Shown one piece after another: positions 11,271 to 23,031 of a stretch of DNA of 64,000 bases. Numbering within the stretch: position 1 is the first letter of the stretch; each line of letters opens with the position of its first letter. Made by a program: the position numbers and the translations under genes. Source of the stretch: Fallopia convolvulus (Eukaryota > Streptophyta > Magnoliopsida > Caryophyllales > Polygonaceae). The DNA lies in NCBI GenBank assembly GCA_964016875.1, contig OZ024720.1, positions 37,787,106 to 37,851,105 on the forward strand, read 5' to 3'. The notes beneath the pieces are model-generated. The model saw only the letters and a program-made list of their open reading frames with translations. It was not told the DNA's origin and searched no databases.

Positions 11271-14200
11271 ACAAGTGAACTTTAAAGACATCTAGGCATA
11301 AGCACAAAGAATGAGGATAGTATCAAGTCAATAAGCACATTCTGCTCTACAAAATTAAGACATATCAAATAAAAACATAAATTCGAACCTAGAAACCGAA
11401 TGCCACATTTAGGAGTGACATTTACATGGACATTTCATCTAACACTTGGCGTGCAATGTTAGATCACTAGTCATTTTAAAGGCAAAAGGAGAAAAAAATT
11501 TGATCTTTAAAGACATCTAGGCATAAGCACAAAGAATGAGGATAATATAAAACAAATAAGCACATTTTGCACTACAAAATCAAGACATATCGAATTAAAT
11601 CATAAATTCGAACCTATAAACCGAATGCCACATTTAGAAGTGTCATTTAAAGACAAGTGCAGAATGTCATTTAAAAGGGAAAAGGAGAAAAAACAATTGA
11701 TCTTTAAAGACATATAGGCATAAGCATAAAGAATGTGGATAACATCATGCAAATCAGCACATTTTGCACTGCAAAATCAAGACGTATCGAATAAAGGCAT
11801 AAATTCGAACCTAGAAACCGAATGCCACATTAGGAGTGACATTTACATAGATATTTCATCAAACACTTGGCCTGCAATGTTAGATCAAAACTCATTTAAA
11901 AGGGAAAAGGAGAAAAAACAATTGATCTTTAAAGACATTTAGGAATAAACATAAAGAATGAGGATAGTATCAAGCCAATAAGCACATTCTGCAGTACAAA
12001 ATCAATACGTATCGAATAAAAACATAAATTTGAACCTAGAAAACGAATGCCACATTTCGGTGCGACATTTACATGGACATTTCATCGAACCCTTGGCGTG
12101 CAATGTTAGATCACAAGTCAATTTTAAGGAAAAAGGAGAAAAAACAATTGTTCTTTAAAGACATCTTGGCATAAGATTAGAGAATGAGGATAATATCAAT
12201 CTATTAAGCACATTCTGCACTACAAAAAGTAGACTGATCGAAAAGAGCATAAATTCGAACATAGAAACTGAATGCCACAATTAGAAATTACATTTACATC
12301 GACATTTCATTGAACACTTGGCATGCAATGTTAGATCAAAAGTCATTTAAAAGGAAAAAGGAGAAAAAAACAAGTGATCTTCAAAGAAATCTAGGCATAA
12401 GTACAAAGAATGAAAATAGTATGAATCCAATAAGCACATTCTGGACTAAAAAATCAAGACGTATCGAATAAAAGCATAAATTTGAACCTAGAAACCGAAT
12501 GCCACATTTAGGAGTGACATTTACATGGACATTTCATCGAACCTTTTGCGTGCAATTTTTTATCACAAGTCATTTTTATGGCAAAAGGAGAAAAACAAGT
12601 GAACTTTAAGGACATCTAGGCATAAGCACAAAGAATGAGGATAGTATCAAACCAATAAGCACATTCTGCACTACAAAATCAAGAACAACCGAATAACAGC
12701 TTAAGTTCGAACCAAGAAACTGAATGCTACATTTAGGAGTGAAATTTACATGGACATTTCATCTAACACTTGGCGTGCAATGTTAGATCAGTAGTCATTT
12801 TAAAGGCAAAAGGAGAACAAAATTTGATCTTTAAAGACATCTAGGCAAAAGCACAAGGAATGAGGATAATATCAAGCCAATAAGCATATTCTGCACTACA
12901 AAATCAAGACATATCGAATAAAAGCATAAATTCGAACCTAGAAACCGAACGCCACATTTATGAGTGATATTTACATAGATATTTCAACAAACACTTGGCC
13001 TGCAATGTTAGATCAAAAGTCATTTAAAAGGGAAAAGGAGAAAAAACAATTGATCTTTAAAGATATTGAGGCATAAGCATAAAGAATGAGGATAGTATCA
13101 AGCCAATAAGCACATTCTTCACTACAAAATCAGGACGTATCGAATAAAAGCATAAATTTCAACCTAGAAACCGAATGCTACATTTACGTGTGACATTTAC
13201 ATGGACATTTCATCAAACCCTTGGCGTGCAATGTTAGATCACAAGTCAATTATATGGAAAAAGGAGAAAAAACAAGTGAACTTTACAAACATCTAGGCAT
13301 AAGCACAAAGAATGAAGATAGTATCAATCCAATAAACATATTCTGCACTAAAAAATAAAGACGTATCGAATAAAAGCATAAAGTCGAACCTAGAAACCGA
13401 ATGCCACATTTAGGACTGGCATTTACATGGACATTTCATTGAACCCTTGGCGTGCAATGTTAGATCACAAGTAATTTTTAAGGAAAAGGAGAAAAAACAA
13501 GTGAACTTTAAAGACATCTAGGCATAAGCACAAAGAATGACGATAGTATCAAGTGAATAAGCACATTCTCCACTACAAAATCAAGAAGTATATAAAAGAA
13601 TAAATATGAACCTAGAAATCGAATGCCACATTTAGGAGTGACATTTACATTGACATTTCAACGAACACTGAGCGTGCAATGTTAGATCACTAGTCATTTT
13701 AAAGGCAAAAGGAGAAAAAAATTTGATCTTTAAATACATTGGCCTTAAGCGCAAAGAATGAGGATAGTATCAAGCCAATAAGCACATTTTGCAGTACAAA
13801 ATCATGAACAATCAAATAAAAGAATAAATTCGAACCTAGAAACCGAATGCCACATTTAGGAGTGACATTTACATGGACATTTCATCGAAGACATGGCATG
13901 CAATGTTAGATCACAACTAGTTTTTAATGCAAAAGGAGAAAAAACAATTGAACTTTAAAGACTTCTACGCATAAGCACAAAGAATGAGGGTAGTATCAAG
14001 CCAATAAGCACATTTTGCACTACAAAATCAAGACGTATCGAATAAAAGAATAAATTCGAACCTGGAAACCGAAGGCCACATTTAGGATTGATATTTACAT
14101 GGACATTTCATCGAGGACTTGGGGTGCAATGTTAGATCACTAGTCATTTTAAATGCAAAAAGAGAAAAAACAATTGATCTTTAAAGACATCTTGCCATAA

Positions 14201-14624
14201 GAATAGAGAATTAGGATAGTATGAAACCATTAAGCACATTATGCACTACAATATGTAGACCGATCAAAAAGAGCATAAACTCGAACTTAGAAACTGAATG
14301 CCACAATTAGAAATTACATTTACATGGACATTTCATTGAACACTTGGCGTGCAATATTAGATCAAAAGTCATTTTAAAGGCAAAAGTAGAAAAAACAAGT
14401 GATCTTTAAAGACATCTAGGCATAAGTACAAACAATGAAGATAGTATCTATTGGGACGTCGTTGGGACCTCTGGTCTAAAACAACGGATCAACGATGCCA
14501 TTATCTGAGTTTTGATAATGACAAACACCATGAGGAACTAATGTGGTTTGTTCAAGTATTTCTAAGGAACGCAGGTATAGCCAAGAACTCCCATGAATGA
14601 CCAAAAGCCACAAAAGCTCACAAT

Positions 14625-14775
14625 GCAGAGTTTCCATCAAGGGAACTCTGAAGAGGAAAGTTCCCATAAAATGGGAACTCCTAGGAATGATCAAGAGAAC
14701 ACAAGTTTACACGATGAAGAGTTTCCATCAAGGGAACTCTGAAGAAGACAATTCCCATAACATGGGAACTCACAT
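14625..14775 (+). promoter_or_regulatory. Two tandem U3 modules with 19-bp palindromes
   Basis: Two modules 91 bp apart each contain GAGTTTCCATCAAGGGAACT, itself an imperfect inverted repeat, followed by a 19-bp palindrome. The palindrome in module 1 is GTTCCCATAAAATGGGAAC (14660-14678); in module 2 the outer G has become A (14751-14769). They lie upstream of the TATA box, where enhancers are expected. The same pairs occur at 36969-36987 and 37061-37079 in B2, in the B3 LTR and in the unrelated family C LTR. Confidence 0.7.
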
Positions 14776-14999
14776 GTGAGGACAACGACCGTTCAACGCA
14801 GATCGCGGGATCCTGTCTTGGACAGTCCGAAGGAACAGTTTGAGGATCAGACTGTCACGAATGATCCAACGGTCCGATTTATTCAAGAAGTTGACCTAGT
14901 TCAAACCAAAGTCACATGTGAAGAAAGTACAACTTGGGCATCAAGCAAAGGGCACTTTGAGCACAAATGAAAGATGCGATTGCCCAAGCACACCTGGAC

Positions 15000-15006
15000 T
15001 ATAAAG
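15000..15006 (+). promoter_or_regulatory. TATA box of B1 5' LTR
   Basis: TATAAAG lies about 225 bp downstream of the palindromic modules and is conserved at the same LTR position in B2 (37309-37315) and, on the minus strand, in the B3 LTR near 34780. Confidence 0.65.
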
Positions 15007-15511
15007 CCAAATGAATAGTACTCGGATTGAGTACTTCGTCCAGAACTCACAAATACCCATACCAGAGAAAAAATAAAGAAGAAGAAGAGAAGTCCCCGGT
15101 GGCGAGTGTCTAATCTCGACGACGGTGAAGCCGAAGTTCCCAGGAGCAAGGGAATTGAGAAGTCGGTGAAAGGTTTGAGTTACTTGTGTTTTGTTGTTGT
15201 TAGCTTAGGAACTCAGTTGAGAGGATTCATTAGTGTTGCTAGGGTTAGGTAGAACTCGTAGGAAGAGAGAAGTTTGAATCCGGATGTTGTAACTAAGGAA
15301 CAAAGCAATTATTATAAGTAAGTCATTCAAAATCCTCCAAGCGGAGGTAGAGGTTTACCCATACAACTAGTTGGTTGTAGTGGGGTTCTACTATAAGGGA
15401 ACTGCGTTCTTTACAGTTTTTAATACTTGCATTTACTTTACTTCCGCTGCCTTGGGAACAGCTTAACAACCAGTTCCCAAGCTCTTTGCTAACGGTTTAC
15501 GATCCTACAAT

Positions 15512-15523
15512 TGGTATCAGAGC
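15512..15523 (+). other. Primer-binding site of B1
   Basis: TGGTATCAGAGC, a perfect match to the usual plant initiator-Met tRNA 3' end complement, starts two bases after the LTR. Confidence 0.9.
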
Positions 15524-15562
15524 AGGTTTGCTCTAGATTTGTGTTAGCATCGCAGGTATCAA

Positions 15563-17503
15563 ATGGCTCAGGAACTTACTCAGGTGGGGAACAACACTAG
15601 TAAGCCGTCGAGGCTTATTACAAGAAGATTCGAAAGCTGGCAACGCGACATGAAGGATTGGATGCGTGGCCAAGACTACCAACCCTGGTGCGTTATCCAG
15701 AGAGGGAACTTCGAAATTGATCCAGCTATAGTCAACGACCTCACCAAATGGGGACCCAACGAATACAAGTGTATGGAGGCCAACTACAAGGCCAAACAGT
15801 ACCTGTAAAGGTCCATGTGCGTGCAAGACTGTGACAAGGTAGCAAATCTTGACACAGCTAAGGAAATGTGGGAAGCCATCCAACAAATGCACGTTGGGAA
15901 CTCAGATCTCCGAGAAGATCTTCAGATGAATGCAAGAAGGGTGTTCTTCAACTTCCAAATTGAGATGGGAGAGTCTGTTGATAGCTATCAGTCCCGATTT
16001 GAAGGACTTTGCACCAAAATGGAAGGCTTGGGGATCACCAAAGAAGAAATCACCCATAAGATGAAGGTCCAACAACTCTTCAACGGATTGACTGGAGAAT
16101 GGGCAAACGAGAGAACAATGTTCAAGGAGAACCCGAAAAATAGAACTCTCATGCTCCATCAAGTGTTTGGAAAGCTAGTGGGACACGAGAAGAGAAAGAT
16201 CGATGATAAGGAACAGAAGCGAGCACATCAAGGGATCGCACTCAAAATTGAGAAGATGCTCAAATCAGCTCAAGAACAACACGAAGACTCCGAAGAAGAA
16301 GATGATGAGGAGCTAGTTCTCGTAACAATGGCTCTTCAGAACTTCTACAAAGGGAAGCTCAAAATGAATAGTAGGAACTGGGGAAAAGGACAAAGTTCCC
16401 AAAGAAAACCCGCAGAGAAGGACCTTTCGGATGTCCCATGCTACAAGTGCAACAAGAAAGGACACTTCGCTAAGGAATGCCCACAGGGAACGGACGACCG
16501 AAAGCAAGGGAAAAAGGCCTACATCGCTACCCGGAGCGAAAATGAGGACGAAGATCCCGAGTCATGGGCACTCCCAGACATGTGCGGAATGGCCATAGGA
16601 GAAACCACTGGGGAACAACCCAGTGAGGTAACCACTGAAACTGTTCTTGCTTCTTTGAACAACTATGAAAAACCTGAGATGTTGAAAATTCTTTCAAGTC
16701 TTGTCAAAGATAATATAAAACTGCAAAACAAGTTGGAAAAACAGGAACACATAAATGATCAATTAGTTGGTCTTGAACCCTGTCCCAATTGTATGTCCCT
16801 TCTCGAAAAACTCAAGTCCCATGTGTCTCACATCGTAGATCTGGAAAATGAAATCAAAACTCTAGAGAGAGATGAGAACACCCTCTTACAAAACTTGAGT
16901 AAGACTCCCGAAAATCTTGAAGCCTCTAGTTCCCAAATCAAGTTTGTCCCAGCCAGACACGACATAGGATACAAAATTGAGAGCCCAAAGAACGGGAAGT
17001 CACCCCTAAGTGAACATGAAATCCATGAGTGTAGGGCCTTAGAGCTCCAGTGTGAGAAACAGAAAAATGCTCATCTTGAGGAGAAAATCAAGGTCCTAGA
17101 GAGTAGGAAAGGTGGTGAGAAAGATTATTACACTAGGAACACTGGACATAGACTTTATGTCCAAATTGCTAAGGGAAACGGGTCACGGGTGTACAATAAG
17201 GAAACCATGGATAGGAACATAATCCAAAGACCACACCCAAAATACTACCTGGGAGAATACTATAAGACGTGCTGGAACTGTGGTGCTCATGGGCACTACA
17301 AGAAAGCATGTCCCAAGAAGAGAGCCCAAACCCTCAGAAACCGTGAGTTCCTGAACAAACAAAAACATCATGCTAATCACCAAAGGAACTCCAACTCTCA
17401 AATCACTCATGATATCAACATCGCTGACTATGTTTTAAATGAGAATATTTTCCCTTGCAAGGGACCTCGCAAGAGTCATCTTGCCTAGGTCTCAAAACAC
17501 TAA
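15563..17503 (+). pseudogene. gag: Copia gag of B1 (two premature stops)
   Basis: The frame starts at ATG 15563 (MAQELTQVGN) and aligns throughout with the intact B2 gag. A TAA at 15806-15808 replaces a Lys codon, and a TAG at 17486-17488 replaces Trp just before the ancestral stop at 17501-17503. Two CCHC zinc knuckles are intact: CYKCNKKGHFAKEC near 16440 and CWNCGAHGHYKKAC near 17271. An acidic stretch and a Leu/Lys-rich coiled-coil-like region lie between them. Gag would form the particle shell. Apart from the stops the frame is uninterrupted, so decay is limited to point changes here. Confidence 0.9.
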
Positions 17504-17516
17504 CTTTTCCTTGTAG
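17498..17516 (+). promoter_or_regulatory. Putative 3' splice site between gag and pol (B1)
   Basis: CACTAACTTTTCCTTGTAG combines a plant branch-point-like CTAAC, a pyrimidine run and a terminal TAG. It ends where the pol frame opens with GTGGCAGTGAGAGGGAAC. The same sequence stands in B2 at 39803-39821. Confidence 0.45.
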
Positions 17517-20500
17517 GTGGCAGTGAGAGGGAACAATACATGGTTCATAGATAGGGGATGCTAGAACCATATGACCGGAAACAAAGATATCCTCATCTCA
17601 CTCCACACTCATGCCGAAGGAGGCCACGTCTCATTTGGCAATAAAAACAAGGGAGAAGTCATTGGAAAAGGAGAAGTTTTGCTCAATAGATCAATCAAAG
17701 TTAGCAATGTAAATCTGGTAAAGGATCTGGGATACAACCTTCTGAGTGTCTCTCAGATGTGTGATCAAGGGAACAACATTGTCACCTTCGACTCAGAAGA
17801 ATGCCTCGTCATCAACAAGAAGACCAACAAAGTGTGTCTGAGAGGAAAAAGATACAACAATGTGTATGTAGTAGATACAGAATTTGAACCACCAACGAAG
17901 TTGTACCTTGCGAGTTCCTACGATGACATGGAACTCTGGCACCGAAGACTGGGACATGCAGGTTTCAATCAAATCCTAAAGCTCTATCTACAGGATATGG
18001 TCATTGGTCTTCCACGGATTAATCTCGAAGGAGTCAAAATGTGTGAAGCATGCGTTCGAGGGAAACAGACTAGGAACTTCTTCAAACCCAAAAAGGAGGT
18101 GAGCACAATCAGGACTTTAGAGCTAATTCACATGTATCTCTGTGTCCCATGCGAACAGCCAGCTATGGTGGAAAAAGGTACATGTATGTCTTAATTGATG
18201 ATTTTTCTAGATTCACCTGGGTTATTTTCTTGAAGGAAAAATCACAAGCTTTTGAAGAGTTCGAGCCCTTCATCAAAAGAACAGAAGTAAGCATGGGGCT
18301 AAAGCTGAAAGCCATCAGGTTTGACGATGGAACTGAGTTTCAAAACTCAGAGTTCCTTAACTTTTGTGACAAACATGGGACCTCTCACAACTTCTCAGCC
18401 CCTCGCACTCCTCAGCCAAACGAAGTGGTCGAGAGAAAGAACAGGACCTTGGAGGACATGGCCAGGACCATGATGCTTGAAAGCGGAGTTTCTGAGTATT
18501 TCTGGGCTGAAGCCATCGCCACAGCTACGTACATCCTGAACCGAGCCATGACAAGGCCTATGATCAAGAAGACGTCCTACGAGCTCATCAAAGGGAGAAA
18601 ACCAAACATCTCCCACCTAAGGACCTTTGGATGCACATGCTTTGTCCACAACAATGGCAAAGACAACCTTGGAAAATTTGATCCTAGAAGCGATGAAGGG
18701 ATCTTCCTGGGATACTCATCACAAAGCAAGGCTTACAGGGTCTATAACAAGAGGACAAAGAAGATAGAAGAAAGCATCCATGTCGTCTTCAACGAGAAAT
18801 CTGTAAAGATGGGAACAGAGACCCAAGGGAAGGGAACTCTGTTCAAACTGGTCAGACAAGAAGACGATGATGATGCCGATGATGAGCCAAGGAAGAGAGA
18901 TGAAGACTATCCAAGTGCAAGTAATATTCCACAACCAGGGAACAACTAAGGAGATCCAACTTTCACTGATCAAATCTCCCTCGAAGTTCCCTCCTCAGAA
19001 GAACTACAAGACACCTCCAACTCTCTTGTTCCCCAAGATAATACCCTGCCAGAATCAAGTGTTCAGGGAGAACAAAGAGGGATCTTGCCAGAAATTTCTG
19101 AAGAAACACTCAATGAAGAAGCTGAAGACGAGTGTTCCCATGAAAAGGAAGTCTCTACTGAAGATGACACAAGTGCAAGGGAACCCACTCGTACAAGAAA
19201 CTTTCAACAAAGGAAGGACCACCCCATTGAGAACATCATCTCCCCTTATGATAAAGGTGTACAAACTCGTTCCTCTTTCAATAACTTTTGTGCTTTTAAC
19301 GCGTTTGTTTCATTGGTGGAACCCAAAAACTTCAAAGAAGCCTTGAAGGACCCAGATTGGATCCAAGCTATGCAAGAGGATCTCCACCAATTCGAGAGGA
19401 ACAAAGTTTGGAAGCTAGTTCCAAGGCCCAAGAACAAGAACATCATAGGAACTCGATGGGTCTTAAGAAACAAGCTCGATGATACTGGGGCTGTAGCAAG
19501 GAACAAGGCAAGACTGGTGGCACAAGGCTACAGGCAAGAGGAAGGAATTGATTACGATGAGACTTTCGCACCAGTTGCCAGGATCGAGGCCATCAGACTC
19601 TTAATTGCCTATGCTGCTCACAAGGGATTCAAACTCTATCAAATGGATGTGAAAACAGCCTTCCTCAACGGAAATCTCAAGGAAGAAGTATATGTAGCTC
19701 AACCCCCAGGATTCGAAGATGAGAAGCTACCCAACCATGTCTACTTCCTGGAGAGGGCCCTCTACGGACTCAAACAAGCTCCCCGAGCTTGGTATGACAG
19801 GTTTGCTCAATTCCTCTTGTCCCATGGATACCTTCGAGGTTCCATAGACCAGACTTTGTTTTTAAAGAAAGAGTCTAAAGACATTTTGATTGTGCAAGTA
19901 TACGTTGATGACATTGTTTTTGGAGCAACTAACGAAACTCTTGTAGAGAAATTTAAGGACCTCATGAGCAGTGAGTTTGAGATGAGTCTCATTAGGGAAC
20001 TCATGTCTTCTTGGGATTTCAAATATCTCAAACTAAGGAAGGAACAAAGTTCATCAACAGAAATACATCAAGGAAATGCTCATAAAGTATGGGATGGAAC
20101 ACTCCAAGCCTATTGACACTCCCAACTCACCAAATTCAAGGCTCAATACGGATGAAACAAGTATAAGTGTGGACCAAAGAAACTATCGAGGTATGATTGG
20201 GTCCCTTCTCTACTTAACAACTAGTAGACCTGATATTATGTTCTCCGTATGTCTTTGTGCTCGTTTTCAAGCTAACCCTATGGAATCACACCTGAAAGAG
20301 GTGAAGAGAATTTTCAGGTACCTCAAAGGGAACGATAACTTGTGCCTCTGGTATCCAAGGAACAATTCCCTTGAGCTCATTGCATACACAAATGCTGATT
20401 TTGCAAGGCACTTGGTTGATAGAAAGAGCACATCAAGAATGGCCCAGTTCCTAGGGTCATGCTTAGTTTCATGGGGATCTAAAAAGCAAAACTCAGTGGC

Positions 20501-22275
20501 ACTCTCCACAGCTGAAGCAGAATATGTGGTTGCCGCATCTTGTTGTTCCCAAGTTCTATGGCTTAAGTCTCAACTCCAAGATTACGGTATGTCTTTTGGC
20601 CCAGTTCCCATACTCTGTGATAATACTAGTTCCATAAACATTTCCAAAAATCATGTGCATCATTCTAGAACCAAGCATATAGATATAAGGAATCACTTTT
20701 CTACGTGACAATGTTGAAAGTGGGAACATCTTGATGGAACACTGTAGAACTAAAGAGCAAATTGCGGACATTCTTACCAAAGCTTTAGACAGAGGTCCCT
20801 ACTGATGTCTCTTTATTTGGTGGTGTTTTCATATGTGATTTCCTTTGTAAATATGTTTCTCCTTCCCCTTTTCTTGCGTGTTTTGTTCCTTTTTAGCTTA
20901 GTTCCCGTATTTCTATGAGATTCGAAGACTACGCGCATTTTATGTGTTTTGTAGGTAATTTGGCGTGAATCGAGGATCTATTTGAAGGAGGGTCGAGACA
21001 TGGAGCAAAGGCTGAGCTAAAGCGGGAAAGAGAGGAGCAAGCCATGGAGAAGAACAAGAGAGAAGCCAACAAGAAGAAGGTGGAACGAGGTCCGAACCGA
21101 GTTGCAACCACGTCGGGCCCGACTTGGGAGATTTCAACCTCGGACCGAGATGCACAGTACCTCGGGCCCGAGGTCCTCCGTGTCGTTCCGAGTCGGTCAC
21201 CGAACTACTTGGGCTCCAAGGCACGAATTTGTGGACTTCCACTTTTTCCCCTCATCAAATCTATAAAAGGCCCTCTTGTCTTCAAATTTGGGGTTCCCTC
21301 TCATACACACAAAAGGGGGGAAAGGGTTCCCACACTTGGAAAAGGAACCAAGAGGATACTTGGAGAGCAAGGAGGAAGGAGAGGAGGAGGAAGAGAGAGA
21401 GAATCGGCCAAGAGAGAGGAAGGCTTGATAGGTTTTGTTGATTGTTTAGCTTTGCTTTGTTATGATCTTGTGGATTTGAAAACCCTTGATTGGAATTTGT
21501 GGATTGTTTTGGATTTGAATGAAACTTTGCTTTGTTTTGAGATTGATGATGTTGATTGCTTTCCCTTTTGATTTGTTTGCTTTCTTTGCTTGCCACATGG
21601 AGTAGATCTCCTTGATCATGGGTTATGGGGGAAAACCCTAGCTAGGTTTGGGCTAGAAACCCCAATTCCATAGCCTTGAGTGTTTGATCTAAGGGAACCA
21701 CTCTACATAGAGCTACAATTCCTTGCAAAAGTTGGGAATCAAGGCTTGAGATTGACAAAGTAGCGAAAGTGAACATGTGTCAATCTCAAGGTCTTGCTTC
21801 GAAGGGGATTTCCCCATGGATCGAGGTGTAGATGTGGTTGGAACGAGGGCGAAAGCACTCGATCCTAGTCCGATCATCACTCATTGCTTGAATTGGGGTG
21901 GAAAAGCCTAAATCTACTAGAGAAGGAACCCAAAAGCCCAAGATCTACTTTTAATTCTTTGAAGTTCGACATCCCCAGCTACCTCGGGCCCGACTTACCC
22001 AGTGTCGGTCCCGACTTCCTCTTGTCGCCAACATCGGGCCCGACGTGACCTCAGTGTCGGTCCCGACTGTTTTCTTTGTTTTCCTTTGTTTTATGCTCTC
22101 CTTTCTAGCTTCCTAGTATCTAGGCACATCGATCGAGTAGACTTCCCGAGTGTTCGACACCCACCACGTGCTACAACGGGGTCGGGTTATAAATTGTATC
22201 TCTAGACCCTCGCAATTCGAGGCGATCACCTACCAGTGTTTTCGAATGCTTCTAGGGATGATTACTCTAAACTAA
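17517..22275 (+). pseudogene. pol: Copia pol of B1 (decayed, interrupted by solo LTR)
   Basis: Relative to the B2 pol there are two in-frame stops and three 1-nt indels. The stops are a TAG near 17561, next to the protease DSG region where Ser has become Arg, and a TAA at 18947-18949. The indels lie near 18145, 20005 and 20695. The domains are recognisable: GAG-pre-integrase (ELWHRRLGHAG near 17932), integrase, RT (QMDVKTAFLNG near 19640, YVDDIVFG near 19900) and RNase H. The first integrase catalytic Asp has become Tyr (HMYLC near 18131), and the second catalytic motif reads RFDDGTEF. Pol is split at 20802 by a 1.4-kb LTR and resumes at 22234, ending with TAA at 22273-22275. Confidence 0.9.
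20803..22228 (+). mobile_element. Solo LTR inserted in B1 pol
   Basis: A 1426-bp segment with TGATGTCTCT...GGCGATCA ends (TGAT/ATCA) is flanked by the 5-bp direct repeat CCTAC (20798-20802 and 22229-22233). Removing it restores pol alignment with B2. A TATA-like CTATAAAAGG lies near 21261. The interior has repeated GC-rich words (TCGGGCCCGAC and GTCGGTCCCGAC near 21115-21170 and 21985-22065) and a GA-rich stretch near 21375-21420. There is no primer site, polypurine tract or coding domain inside, so it is an LTR left after LTR-LTR recombination, probably of a gypsy element. An open frame at 21044-21571 is not recognised as a gene. Strand is assigned from the TATA box. Confidence 0.85.
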
Positions 22276-23031
22276 ACAAGTCCCTGTTTGTCTCTCCCTA
22301 AATGCTTGACTAGTTTTTCTAAGAATGCATGATAGGGAACTTGGATTTGTTGCTTTCATTTGCCATCATTACTTGTCTAAAGATAAATGTGTACAAGGGA
22401 ACTTTATTTCTTTTGGCCTCATATGATCAACCAGAGTTCCCTTTATCCCTCTTTACAAGCCACTATGACGGTTGATCATATAACCTACCCTAAGTCAGGG
22501 ACCAGACAAACGCTTCTCATTAGCCAAAATGTTTACTCCTTTATCGAGTCGTAAATTGTCTCGTTCCCTTTGAGTTCCCTAGCCCTACAAACGGATGAGT
22601 GTGAAGTTTCCTTAACCACTTCACTCTCCCTGACCTTGATACGATCATGGGAACTGGTACACACAAGCAAGGGAACGCTGACCCCTCTGAGAAGATGAAC
22701 CGTCACTTGGGAAGCGGGATTTTGTGTCAGAAACTCCGAAGCGTTAAGGGCCAAGTATTCAAATTTTAAAAGGGCTTCCCTAGAGATCGTGACGCGTGTC
22801 AAGAGGCGTGCTACGGAAGTTGAAACGATGCCCCACATTCATTGGGCAACGGTTATCGAGGATTTCCCACTTCCCTTTCTACCCTTCGCCCCTTCTCTCC
22901 TTAAAACCCTAGTTTGCCATTTTTGGGCTCTTATTCCATCTTCAACCTCTGTCATTCATCTTCTCCACATCTCTTTCACTCTCTTTTTCGAGAAACCTCC
23001 AAACTTCCTCTCTTCCCAATATTCCCCTCAC
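22276..23031 (+). other. Spacer between pol and third ORF of B1
   Basis: This 756-bp non-coding spacer is similar to 43164-43912 in B2. It contains GTTCCC/GGGAAC words and a stretch conserved in family C (ATGACGGTTGATCATAT near 22464). It may hold the promoter or splice acceptor for the third ORF, but nothing specific could be identified. Confidence 0.5.

Larger units (their letters stand above)
6811..14448. repeat. Tandem satellite, block B
   Basis: About 34 units of the same satellite as block A fill this stretch without interruption, apart from the filler at 6837-6855. Most units are 220-228 bp. Several are shortened to about 185-195 bp. Units between 6.87 and 11.3 kb fall into near-identical multi-unit blocks, while units after about 11.9 kb are more diverged. 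There is no coding potential; an open frame at 11733-11942 is a chance frame in the repeat. The block ends at GTATC (14444-14448), the target site of copia element B1. Confidence 0.95.
14449..15509 (+). repeat. 5' LTR of B1
   Basis: This 1061-bp LTR starts TATTGGGACGTC, with TG mutated to TA relative to the other copies, and ends CCTACA two bases before the PBS. It contains two palindromic U3 modules (14625-14775), a TATA box at 15000-15006 and the R/U5 region. Short open frames inside are not genes. Confidence 0.9.

Noticed and set aside
21044..21571. 175-codon open frame inside the solo LTR
   Set aside because: It has no domain, low complexity (Glu/Arg runs from a GA-rich stretch), and lies in an LTR bounded by a target duplication.
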